Shown here piece after piece: positions 45,755 through 54,400 of a stretch of DNA of 64,000 bases. The translations under genes were made by a program, and so were the position numbers. Source of the stretch: Martinezella lusitana (GTDB lineage Bacteria > Pseudomonadota > Alphaproteobacteria > Rhizobiales > Rhizobiaceae); contig NZ_JACHBG010000003.1 in assembly GCF_014207095.1 (NCBI RefSeq), positions 310,001 through 374,000 of the forward strand. The letters run 5' to 3'. Below the pieces are notes generated by a model. That model was not told the origin of the DNA and made no database searches. It saw only the letters and a program-made list of their open reading frames with translations. Numbering within the stretch: the stretch's first letter is position 1; every line of letters begins with the position of its first letter.

Positions 45755-45944
45755 TCATGGTTCTCTGGGGTGGCTTGCCCGCTTCAGAGCTAAGAGGGAA
45801 TCCGGTGCGCCGAGAGTTCGGCAATACCGGGGCTGCCCCCGCAACTGTAAACGGCGAGCTACTGTCCACCGATGTCACTAAGGCGATGAGCCTTGGGAAG
45901 ACGGACAAGGGCGACGACCCGTGAGCCAGGAGACCTGCCAGGAC
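45755..45944 (+). promoter_or_regulatory. Cobalamin riboswitch (upstream of metE)
   Basis: Landmarks in order: AAGAGGGAATCCGGTG (about 45791-45806), GGCTGCCCCCGCAACTGTAA (about 45831-45850), a short GATGTCACTAAGG region, CTTGGGAAGACGG (about 45892-45904) and the B12 box GAGCCAGGAGACCTGCC (45923-45939). The aptamer is shorter than the one at 41.7 kb. It should repress metE when B12 is available and the B12-dependent methionine synthase can work. Confidence 0.95.
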
Positions 45945-46051
45945 AAAATAACGTCCACGGGCGGGGTGTCCCGGTGGTTGCTGCGGAGGTCTCGAAGGGA
46001 CTGTACCCGCACGCGTCCGCTTAACCCATGCCCCCACCAACCAAATGGGGT

Positions 46052-48397
46052 ATGACAGTGTCACAGAACAGCATTCCAGTCGCATCACTTGGCTTTCCAA
46101 GGATTGGTCTTCATCGTGAACTCAAGTTCGCGCTCGAAGGCTTCTGGTCTGGAAAGATTCCCGAATCCGAGCTGCTTGAGACCGCCAGGAAGCTCCGGGC
46201 GAGCAATTGGTTGCTCCAGCGCGATCGCGGCATCAGCCGCATCCCTTCCAACGATTTCTCTTTCTACGACCACGTGCTCGACACGGCGGTCATGGTCGGA
46301 GCGATCCCGTCCATCTACGGCTGGAGGGGCGGCGATGTTCCCCTGTCGACCTATTTCGCGATGGCGCGCGGCAGTGAGGGCGACGGCCCAGCCGATTGCG
46401 GCCACACCCATGACGGCCAAGGCATGCCGGCGCTCGAAATGACCAAGTGGTTCGATACCAACTATCACTTCATGGTGCCCGAGGTTTCGGAGGAGCAGGA
46501 CTTCGCGCTGACGTCGCAGAAGCCCGTCGATCATTTTCTCGAGGCAAAGGCGCTCGGTATTCACACGCGCCCCGTCATTCTCGGTCCCGTTACCTTCCTG
46601 AAGCTCGCTAAGGCTCGCCACGGAACATTCAAGCCGCTTGGCTTGCTGTCAAAACTGCTGCCGGTCTATGAAGAGTTGCTTCGCCGCCTTGTAGCTGCCG
46701 GCGCCGATTGGGTCCAGCTCGACGAGCCGATCGCCGTCCTCGACCTGACCGAAGGCGAGCGCCATGCCTTCTCGGTTGCCTACAAGGCGCTTACGAAGGC
46801 CGTGCCGGATCTGAAGATCATGCTGACCACCTATTTCGGCGCTCTTGCGGATAATCTCACCGCGCTCGCCGATCTGCCGGTGGCCGGACTTCATGTCGAT
46901 CTGACCCGCGCACCCGGCCAGCTCGATGATGTCGCAAAGGCCGTTCGCAAGGATCAGGTGTTGTCGCTCGGCATCATCGACGGACGTAACATATGGCGCG
47001 CTGATCTTGCCGCGATTGTCGACAAGCTTGCGCCGATTGTTGCCGTGCGCGGCGCGGACGGTATCGAAATTGCGTCGTCCTCGTCCCTGCTACATGTTCC
47101 GATCGATCTGGAGCTGGAGACGGGTCTTGATGCGGATCTGAAGAGTTGGCTAGCCTTCGCCACGCAGAAGCTTTCCGAACTTTCCGTGCTTGGCAAGGCG
47201 CTTGGAGGTGACAAGGCTGTGGTGGCTTCGGAAATCGAAGCCGTATCGAAGGCGATCGCAGCCCGGGCCTCCTCGTCGAAGGTGACGAATGCGTCGGTGC
47301 AGAGCCGAATTACAACGATCGGCAACGATCAAAAGAAGCGCGCCAGCGCGTTTGCCGATCGCCAGAAGATCCAGTCGGAAGCAATCAAGCTCCCGCTGTT
47401 CCCAACGACAACAATTGGCTCCTTCCCGCAGACTTCCGAGGTCCGCAAGGCTCGCTCGGCGCATTCGAAGGGCGCGCTGACGGACGCGCAGTATGAAGCC
47501 TTCCTGAGACAAGAAACCGAAGCCGCCATTCGCTGGCAGGAAGAAATCGGCCTCGACGTGCTTGTTCACGGCGAGTTCGAGCGTAACGACATGGTGCAGT
47601 TTTTCGGCGAGCAGCTGTGCGGCTTCGCCTTCACCCAGCATGCCTGGGTGCAGAGCTACGGTTCGCGTTATGTCCGTCCGCCGATCATCTTCGGCGACGT
47701 GTCGCGCCCGAAGCCGATGACCGTGCGCTGGTGGGAATATTCGCAGTCGCTCACCGACAAGCCGGTCAAGGGCATGCTGACGGGACCGGTGACGATTCTC
47801 AACTGGTCGTTCGTCCGCGACGATATCCCGCGCAGCGAGGCATGCCGGCAGATTGCGCTCGCCATTCGCGATGAGGTGAACGATCTCGAGGCGGCAGGTG
47901 CAAAGATGATTCAGATCGACGAAGCCGCCCTTCGTGAGGGGTTGCCGCTCAAGCACAAGGATTGGAAGCACTATCTCGATTGGGCCGTGGAAAGCTTCCG
48001 CATTTGCTCAAGCGGCGTTGGCGACAGGACGCAGGTGCACACCCATATGTGCTACTCGGAGTTCAATCAGATCATCGATGCCATTGCCGCGATGGATGCC
48101 GACGTCATCTCGATCGAGACATCCAGATCGAAGATGGAGCTGCTGGATGCTTTCCGGCACTTCAAGTACCCGAACGAGATCGGCCCCGGTGTCTACGATA
48201 TTCATTCGCCGCGTGTTCCCGAGGTCAAGGAGATGATGGACCTTCTGTCGCTGGCACGTCAGCGGTTGCAAGATCGGCAGATCTGGGTCAACCCGGATTG
48301 CGGATTGAAAACCCGCAAGTGGGAAGAGGTGAAGCCGGCGCTCGTCAACATGGTCGAAGCTGCTCGCAGCTTGCGACGGGAGCACGTCAAGGCCTAA
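46052..48397 (+). CDS. metE: Cobalamin-independent methionine synthase
   Basis: Transfers a methyl group from 5-methyltetrahydropteroyltriglutamate to homocysteine. The 781-residue protein has the duplicated barrel architecture: N-terminal half starting SLGFPRIGLHRELKFALEGFW and C-terminal catalytic half (TTTIGSFPQTSEVRKARSAH). Zinc ligands are visible in VHTHMCYSEFN (His and Cys), the ETSRSKMELL Glu segment and WVNPDCGLKTRKW (Cys). An ATG at 46028 in the same frame is an alternative start adding eight residues. The cobalamin riboswitch upstream is the standard control for metE. Confidence 0.97.
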   Translation: MTVSQNSIPVASLGFPRIGLHRELKFALEGFWSGKIPESELLETARKLRASNWLLQRDRGISRIPSNDFSFYDHVLDTAVMVGAIPSIYGWRGGDVPLSTYFAMARGSEGDGPADCGHTHDGQGMPALEMTKWFDTNYHFMVPEVSEEQDFALTSQKPVDHFLEAKALGIHTRPVILGPVTFLKLAKARHGTFKPLGLLSKLLPVYEELLRRLVAAGADWVQLDEPIAVLDLTEGERHAFSVAYKALTKAVPDLKIMLTTYFGALADNLTALADLPVAGLHVDLTRAPGQLDDVAKAVRKDQVLSLGIIDGRNIWRADLAAIVDKLAPIVAVRGADGIEIASSSSLLHVPIDLELETGLDADLKSWLAFATQKLSELSVLGKALGGDKAVVASEIEAVSKAIAARASSSKVTNASVQSRITTIGNDQKKRASAFADRQKIQSEAIKLPLFPTTTIGSFPQTSEVRKARSAHSKGALTDAQYEAFLRQETEAAIRWQEEIGLDVLVHGEFERNDMVQFFGEQLCGFAFTQHAWVQSYGSRYVRPPIIFGDVSRPKPMTVRWWEYSQSLTDKPVKGMLTGPVTILNWSFVRDDIPRSEACRQIALAIRDEVNDLEAAGAKMIQIDEAALREGLPLKHKDWKHYLDWAVESFRICSSGVGDRTQVHTHMCYSEFNQIIDAIAAMDADVISIETSRSKMELLDAFRHFKYPNEIGPGVYDIHSPRVPEVKEMMDLLSLARQRLQDRQIWVNPDCGLKTRKWEEVKPALVNMVEAARSLRREHVKA

Positions 48398-48528
48398 GCC
48401 GTGTCGCGATCTCCAAGACCCGCTCTGCAGGGTGGGTCTTCGATCCCGCCTATGCGGCATGCCATCGCCAAGACGTTGAGAGCCGGCTTCCTGGAGCTGG
48501 CTCTCGGCGTACGGTTTCAAATGGCCTC

Positions 48529-48933
48529 TCAGGCGAGATTGATCTGCCAGGAGACGCCGTAGCGGTCGTTCAACCAGCAGAAGCGGCGGCTGAAGCCATA
48601 GTCGCCAGGCGGCATCAACTCCTGCCCACCGTCCGACAAGGCGGCGTGCAACTGGTCGATTTCCTGCTCCGTCTCGCATTCGACGAAGAGCGACATCGAC
48701 GGCGTGAAATTGAAGGCATGCGGCGCAGCGCTATCGATCGCCATGTAGCGGCGTCCATTCAGGGTGAACCACACGGTCTTGACCGCGCCTTCCGGCTGGC
48801 CTTTGCCCGGACCGTAGAGGTCGAGCCGCTCGATGTGGGATTGGGGAAAGAGCGAAACATAGAAATCGATCGCCGCCCTCGCCTGACCGTGATTGTCACC
48901 CGAAAACATGAGGAAGGTAAGGATATCCTTCAA
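48529..48933 (-). CDS. VOC-family protein (PhnB-like)
   Basis: A 134-residue single-domain glyoxalase/bleomycin-resistance-fold protein of the PhnB type: ILTFLMFSGDNHGQARAAIDFY at the start, VWFTLNGRRYMAIDSA, SMSLFVECETEQEIDQLHAAL and the typical end RFCWLNDRYGVSWQINL. Metal-dependent enzymes and binding proteins share this fold and the activity cannot be assigned. It is 62 bases downstream of the ArsR gene on the same strand and probably in its operon. Confidence 0.85.
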   Translation of the reverse strand: MKDILTFLMFSGDNHGQARAAIDFYVSLFPQSHIERLDLYGPGKGQPEGAVKTVWFTLNGRRYMAIDSAAPHAFNFTPSMSLFVECETEQEIDQLHAALSDGGQELMPPGDYGFSRRFCWLNDRYGVSWQINLA

Positions 48934-48994
48934 GGTCGGTCTCCATTAGCTGGTGTACGGTTTTCAGTCTTTCATGTGGTCCGGGGAGGCGAGC

Positions 48995-49324
48995 TCATGT
49001 TGACTCGACTAGTGACTTGAGGCGGCCGAGCGCCTGGTCCCAACCGGACGAAATCGCATCGAGGAACGCTCGCGCCTCGGCGATACGGCTGCCATCGAGT
49101 GCGTAAAGCACTTCCTTGCCCCGGCGTTGGTGCATCACCAGCGCGGCTGCTTCCAGCACCTGCAGATGCTTCACGATCGCCTGCCGGCTGATCGCCTGTC
49201 CTTCCGCCAGATTGGTGGCCGACAGCGCGCCGACGGCGAGAAGATGCATCACGAGGGCGAGCCGTGTGGTATCCCCCAATGCAGCAAAGACATCGGCCAG
49301 TTCGCGCTCACGCCCGTTCGACAT
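48995..49324 (-). CDS. ArsR-family transcriptional regulator
   Basis: A 109-residue winged-helix repressor: LADVFAALGDTTRLALVMHLL and the recognition-helix segment ISRQAIVKHLQVLEAAALV with the wing RRGKEVLYAL. No metal-binding CxC motif is seen, so it belongs to the ArsR group paired with SRPBCC proteins. It overlaps the SRPBCC gene by 17 bases. A strong palindrome about 50 bases upstream of the operon is the probable operator. Confidence 0.92.
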   Translation of the reverse strand: MSNGRERELADVFAALGDTTRLALVMHLLAVGALSATNLAEGQAISRQAIVKHLQVLEAAALVMHQRRGKEVLYALDGSRIAEARAFLDAISSGWDQALGRLKSLVEST

Positions 49325-49820
49325 GGCGCTTCAGGTTTTCGGCCTGTGCGGCCCAGCCTCCGTCGTTCATCAGGAAGGCGCGTTGGCGCCGATGGGCTGG
49401 TATGCCCTCGAAGCCGGATTCGGTGATCGTCAGCCGGGTTCCTTCAGTTACGGGCTCCAGCCGGAACTCAACCAGCGTCGGCGTTTCCTTTGCCGGATCG
49501 CAGTCGATATCGATACCGTAGGGGATCCAGCGGAAGCTGAAGGATCGGGGTACCTCCATTTGTTCGACGGTGCAGAAGACGATATTCCGCGGCATCTGCC
49601 GGATGCCGGTAGGTTCTAGGCCAAGCGAGGCCTGATATTGCCGCAGGGCCTGCTCGTCGAACTCTCCTTCGAAGGTGCCCGTTATGGCCCGTCCGGGAAC
49701 AAAGGGCTCGTTCAGCTTGACGCCGAACCATTGCGAAAATTCTTCGATATCGGTGATGGCGCGCCAGACACGCTCGATCGGCGCACGCAGCACGACCTGT
49801 TTCTCGATGCGGTCAAACAT
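49308..49820 (-). CDS. SRPBCC-domain (AHSA1-like) protein
   Basis: A 170-residue START/Bet v1-fold protein: IEKQVVLRAPIERVWRAITDIEEFSQWFG is the standard AHSA1 start and the end GWAAQAENLKRHVE is the closing helix. ATG 49820 follows GGAGACATGTC. The fold binds hydrophobic ligands. It is the first gene of an SRPBCC, ArsR, VOC operon; in most genomes the ArsR gene comes first. Confidence 0.9.
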   Translation of the reverse strand: MFDRIEKQVVLRAPIERVWRAITDIEEFSQWFGVKLNEPFVPGRAITGTFEGEFDEQALRQYQASLGLEPTGIRQMPRNIVFCTVEQMEVPRSFSFRWIPYGIDIDCDPAKETPTLVEFRLEPVTEGTRLTITESGFEGIPAHRRQRAFLMNDGGWAAQAENLKRHVERA

Positions 49821-49868
49821 GCTGACATGTCTCCTTTTGGGCAATTGTCGGAGACAGCATAACATTGA

Positions 49869-49910
49869 GAAGACACAACGTGCAACAATTCAGTTGCACG
49901 TTGTGTCTTC
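49869..49910. promoter_or_regulatory. Perfect 18-bp inverted repeat, candidate ArsR operator
   Basis: GAAGACACAACGTGCAAC (49869-49886) and GTTGCACGTTGTGTCTTC (49893-49910) are exact inverted repeats around the 6-base centre AATTCA. It lies 49 bases upstream of the SRPBCC-ArsR operon start. The inner part GTGCAAC-N6-GTTGCAC looks like an ArsR operator; the total length also permits a stable hairpin. Confidence 0.6.
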
Positions 49911-50003
49911 AAAAGCGTCTGCGGAAAGTCGCTGCCCTTCTGATGGGGGCGTGCCGCCAAGCATCGAGCTGATCACCTTCGCGGATACAAGGCGGCGCAT
50001 GGC

Positions 50004-50489
50004 TTATGCAGCGAATTTCAGCACCAATTCGATCTCATCTTCAAAAACCTCGCCTGTCGGCACGAAGCCGAGACGCTTGTAGAAGCCTTCAGGGCTGTCT
50101 TCGCCGACGACATAACAGGTGAACAATTCGGCAAATCCGCGCGCTTTCATCTCGCGCACGACAAGTGCGATCGCCTTTTCGCCGAAGCCCATGCGCTGAT
50201 AAGGTCCGGCGATCATCAGGCGCCAAAGGAAAGCGCCTGGACAATCGATGACATCGTAGTCCGAGCCGATATGCAGCATCACGAAGCCCACCGGCGTGTC
50301 ATCCGCGTAGATTGCGCGGAACCAGGCATTTTCGGAGAAATGCGCTTCAGCGATGGAGACGCTGTTGTCCGCGACCTTGTCGCGCTGGACTGCAGTCAGC
50401 GTCAGGCTCAAGTCGCAGATATCGCCGACGGTTGCCATGGTAACGCGGCGCAGGGAGATTTCTGAGGCCGAAGTTGGCTGTTCGGTCAT
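50004..50489 (-). CDS. GNAT N-acetyltransferase, PaiA/BltD-like (polyamine type)
   Basis: A 161-residue GNAT protein from ATG 50489 (after GGAAAACGATC). The segment IAEAHFSENAWFRAIYADDTPVGFVML matches the diamine/spermidine acetyltransferase subgroup; motif A is LWRLMIAGPYQRMGFGEKAIALVV, and the C-terminal FYKRLGFVPTGEV is present. Members acetylate spermidine, spermine or similar amines with acetyl-CoA. It lies 306 bases downstream of the PPTase and NRPS genes on the same strand, so a tailoring or self-protection role for a polyamine-like product is possible but unproved. Confidence 0.8.
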   Translation of the reverse strand: MTEQPTSASEISLRRVTMATVGDICDLSLTLTAVQRDKVADNSVSIAEAHFSENAWFRAIYADDTPVGFVMLHIGSDYDVIDCPGAFLWRLMIAGPYQRMGFGEKAIALVVREMKARGFAELFTCYVVGEDSPEGFYKRLGFVPTGEVFEDEIELVLKFAA

Positions 50490-50795
50490 GATCGTTTTCC
50501 AATTTGCGATAGCTGATCCGGCAATAGCGCCGTAGTTCGTCTCGTTCGCTGGCGATCTGAGAGCCACTTCCGGGACCCGACAATCGCGCTAGCGAGCATC
50601 ATTATTGAAATAAAACCGTAAGGCGAAATTGCGGCGCTATATTGGGCCGATCCAAAAGTTCAACCTCTCCGCAGTAGGTGGCGGCTTTCCGAGCCGAGCC
50701 CCAAGCCTCTCCAATCCTATTCAATGTTCTGGCGATCATGCCATCCCAGTGCTGCCAGTTCATGACATCGGGAATGGAGCGATCGTCGGCTCCTG
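50490..50795. other. Intergenic gap between the PPTase and acetyltransferase genes
   Basis: About 306 bases without a supported gene. No clear T-run terminator was seen, so read-through from the NRPS operon into the acetyltransferase gene cannot be excluded. Confidence 0.35.
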
Positions 50796-51446
50796 CTATG
50801 GAAGCGGCACGTCGGCAAGAACGACGATCCGGGGGAAAAGGCAGAACGAAAACCGCACCTTGCGGCCGCTCGTGGTGACCGCATTGCGGGCCTTGAGGTC
50901 GACGGCGATATGCTCATAGCCGAGAACGATGCGATCAAGCGGATAGCTGGCTTTGTAGACGGCCTCCTTGACACTGAACAGCAGGCGAGACGCAAGGCGC
51001 TCATCGACGCCGACAAGGGCGTCATCAGCGGTCTGCACGATCGCGGCGACCTCCTCGGGCAGGGGTTCTGCGGGCTCGACATCGATCCCAAGCGAGAGAA
51101 CCTCGGTCCTTCGCCCCACTGCAGCGACGGCAATCACGTCGTCATGGGCGAGGGAGCCGACGAAACCGGGCGGCCAGAGGGGCGCGCCCGAAGTCGCGCG
51201 CTTGATGACGGCGTTCTCGATCCCCTCTTGCGCCAGCAATTGTCGGGCAATCACGCGTGCAGCGCCGCTCGCACGTCGCGCTTCAAGTTGGCGCGACAGG
51301 ATGCTGCGCGACTCCTCCGGCAGCAGCAGATTTTCATCGCCGTTTCGGATCGAACGGCAACCGATGCTGACGCCAGATGGTGCCAGCTTCGTCAGTTCTA
51401 CGAGCAGCGCCACTTCCGCCGCGCGGAGGGGCGCTTCGCCGCTCAT
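50796..51446 (-). CDS. 4'-Phosphopantetheinyl transferase (EntD/Sfp superfamily)
   Basis: A 216-residue enzyme that loads the phosphopantetheine arm of coenzyme A onto carrier domains. Motifs: LWPPGFVGSLAHDD (P-loop-like WPxGxxGSLAH), LGIDVEPAE (the Mg-binding D-x-E) and the P3 motif LLFSVKEAVYKASYP, in the order of the EntD group. It overlaps the NRPS stop by four bases (ATGA), so it is translated with the enzyme it must activate. Confidence 0.92.
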   Translation of the reverse strand: MSGEAPLRAAEVALLVELTKLAPSGVSIGCRSIRNGDENLLLPEESRSILSRQLEARRASGAARVIARQLLAQEGIENAVIKRATSGAPLWPPGFVGSLAHDDVIAVAAVGRRTEVLSLGIDVEPAEPLPEEVAAIVQTADDALVGVDERLASRLLFSVKEAVYKASYPLDRIVLGYEHIAVDLKARNAVTTSGRKVRFSFCLFPRIVVLADVPLP

Positions 51447-54400
51447 GCGTCGGCGACCGGCCTGACGAAGGAATGCAGCTTGGCAGGGTTGCCGCGCCAG
51501 ATCGAGTACGGCTCGAGGATTTCGCCCTTCATGACGAAGCAGTCGACATCGGCGATCGAGCCGTCACCCATGGTCACGCCATAGTGGATGAAGGCGGCGG
51601 GGCTGAGCGTGCAGCCGTTGCCGATGCGGATGTAGTCCGACTTGAAGGCGCCTTCCTCCAAGGAATGCGCCTGGATGACGCAGCCTTCGTTGAGCGTCGC
51701 ATCGTCGCCGATTTCCACCAGCGAGCGTTCCGTCAGGTTTGAGCCGCCGTCATAGACGCGCCGGCCGACCTTGACGCCGAGCGCGCGCAGGATCATCGGG
51801 CGGAAAGGCGTGCCGGCAAACAGGCGCACGATCGGGGAATCGGCCAGCTTCCAATGGCGCTCGTGCCGCCAGAAGGTGATGTCATAGATGGTCGTCATCT
51901 GCGGCCGAAGGCGACGGAAGCCAAGGCTCGCCCATTCCACAAAAATATAGAAGGGTATCGTCAGGCTCGCCGTCAGCACGACTGCGACGAAGAGCGCCGT
52001 CTGTGCCCATTCCGTATAGTAATTCAGCGCCCGGTCCCAGATCGTCAGCGTCACAAACAGCGCTACCCACTGGGTGGCGACGAACATCAGCGCGGTCGCG
52101 AAATTGTGGCGATTCTTGTGGGGCAGACGAGCGCGGCGATCCTCGTCACTGACCCCCTGGATCAGTTCCATATCGCGCTTGACCATACGCGGAATCTCGA
52201 AGGGCGGGGAGCCGAGCAGGCCGACATTTTCGCGCAGCACGCCGTCGACGGGCACCATGACCTTCGTGCCGAGCAGGCAGTTCTCGCCGGTCTTGCCATC
52301 CGGCGGATAGAAGATATTGTTGCCGAAATAGTTGCGTTCGCCGACCTTGGTGTGTTCCAGCCGGAACGTGGAGGCCGATTTGTGGATGTTGATCATGTAG
52401 AGGCCGTCCGACACCATCGTGCCGCTACCGATCTCGCACATCAACGGATTGTCCTGCTGCTGGTTGCTGCCGAAGTTCGAGCCTGTCTGCACGACTTCAT
52501 TGAGATTCCAGCCGAGCGCCCGGATATAGTGGACGACAGCCGAACTGTCGCCGAACAGCAAGTTGACGAGGCGTATGTTGGTGCACACTTCGACGATCGA
52601 CTGCAGCCAGAAATGGAAGCCATAGAGCCTGTAGGTGCGTCCGGGCTTAAGGACGAGGCTGAACAGACGCGGCACAGCCAGCGCGGCTATGATTGCCAGC
52701 GCGATGGCGCCGAAGAGCGTGATGGTCGTGCCGATGGCGACGATACCGATCGTTTCCTGGTAGTCGTCGCTGACATTCTGCCAATAGGTCTGGAACAGCA
52801 ACGGAAATGGCGTGACGAGCGCGAACATGGTGATGAGCTGCACGGTATCGTAGAGAATACGACGCGTTCTCGAAAGCGTGACGCCATGAACCTTGCAATA
52901 GTCCGCCGAGGTCGAGACCGCGGGCGAGCCGTGCCAGTGGTCGTCGTCGGGAATATGCTGGCCGCGCCGCAGCGACGAGGCGTGACCGAGCTGGGCACGA
53001 TCACCGATCGACGTGTCGATATCGATGACGCAGCCGAGGCCGACGAAAGCATCGCGGCCGATGGCGATCGAACCGGTGTGGATATAGCCGGCTTGGGCGT
53101 GGTAGCCGAGAAGCGTCGATTCCTTGCGCAGGATCGAGTTCTCGCCGACCGAGATCAGGTCGGTGCAAACCGGAATGGTGCGGCATTCGATGGTGGTGTT
53201 GCGGCCCAGCCGCGCGCCGAGCATACGCAGATAGAGGCTGTAGAGCGGGCTGCCGCGGAACAGCACCACCGGTGCCGTGCGGATAAGCGTCTGTACCACC
53301 CAGAAGCGATAATAGCGCAAGCCCCAGATCGGGAAGCTCTCCGCCTTCCAGCGCCCGATCAGCAGCCATTTCATGAGCACGGCAAAGCCGGACATGCCGA
53401 AGAAGACGGCAGCCGATAGGATCGCGCAGCGCAGATAGAGTTGCACCGGATCGTCGAGCATCTCGTAGACCCAGTTGAGACCGTAATTCAGCAGCCAAAG
53501 GCTGAAATAGCTGTAGAGGCCATAGAAGGCGAGCTGCCCTATGCCGCAGGTCCAATAGGCGAAGTTCGAGGCGCGATGCGTGAGGCATGTCTCTTCGACG
53601 GCCACCACTTCTTCCTCGGGCCCGTGCAGATGCTGCGCGAGGGCCGCGACAGTTGGATGCATATAGATGTCGCGCATCGAGGTGGTTGCCCACTCCTTGC
53701 GCGTGCGCAATTTGGCGCAGAAGCGGGCCATCAGCAGCGAATTGGCGCCGAGATCGTCGAAGAAGTGATCTTCGACATAGATGTCGTCTATCTTCAGAAC
53801 TTCTCGAAGCGCGTCCGTCATGAAACGCTGGTCGTCGGTTGACGGCAGAATTTCATTGCGTTCCGTGCCGAGCCTCAGGCTGGCGGGCTTCGGAAGCTTG
53901 CGCGTGTCCACCTTGTCGGAAACCGTCATCGGCAGCGCCGGCAACTCTTCCAGGAACGAAGGGACCATATAGTCGGGCAGGCGGCGGCGCAGTTCCCTGG
54001 CAAGATCGCCGCGGGCGATCGCATCGGCGCCGATCTTCAGCGCATAGTAGCCGACGAGCTCAACGCGACCGGGCTCGATCTCCCACGTGGTGACTGCGGC
54101 CTGGGCAATGCCGGGCTGGTCGAGCAGAACCGCCTCGATCTCGCCGAGCTCGATGCGGTAGCCGCGGATCTTGACCTGCGTGTCGATGCGGCCGTGATAT
54201 TCGATTTCCCCGTCGCTGTTGATACGGCCGAGATCACCGGTGCGGTAGATCCGCTGCGAGGGATTGTTGGGCAGGCCGACGAAGTCAGGGATGAATTTCT
54301 GTTCGGTCAGATCGGGGCGGTTGAGATAGCCGACGGCAAGGCCGATGCCGGCGATGCCGATCTCGCCGAGTTCACCTGGTTCCGAAAGCTTTGGCGACTG

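Noticed and set aside
51854-53419. 521-residue open frame antisense to the NRPS gene
   Set aside because: Shadow frame; composition rich in Arg, Asp and Gly with no domain, while the minus strand encodes a complete synthetase.
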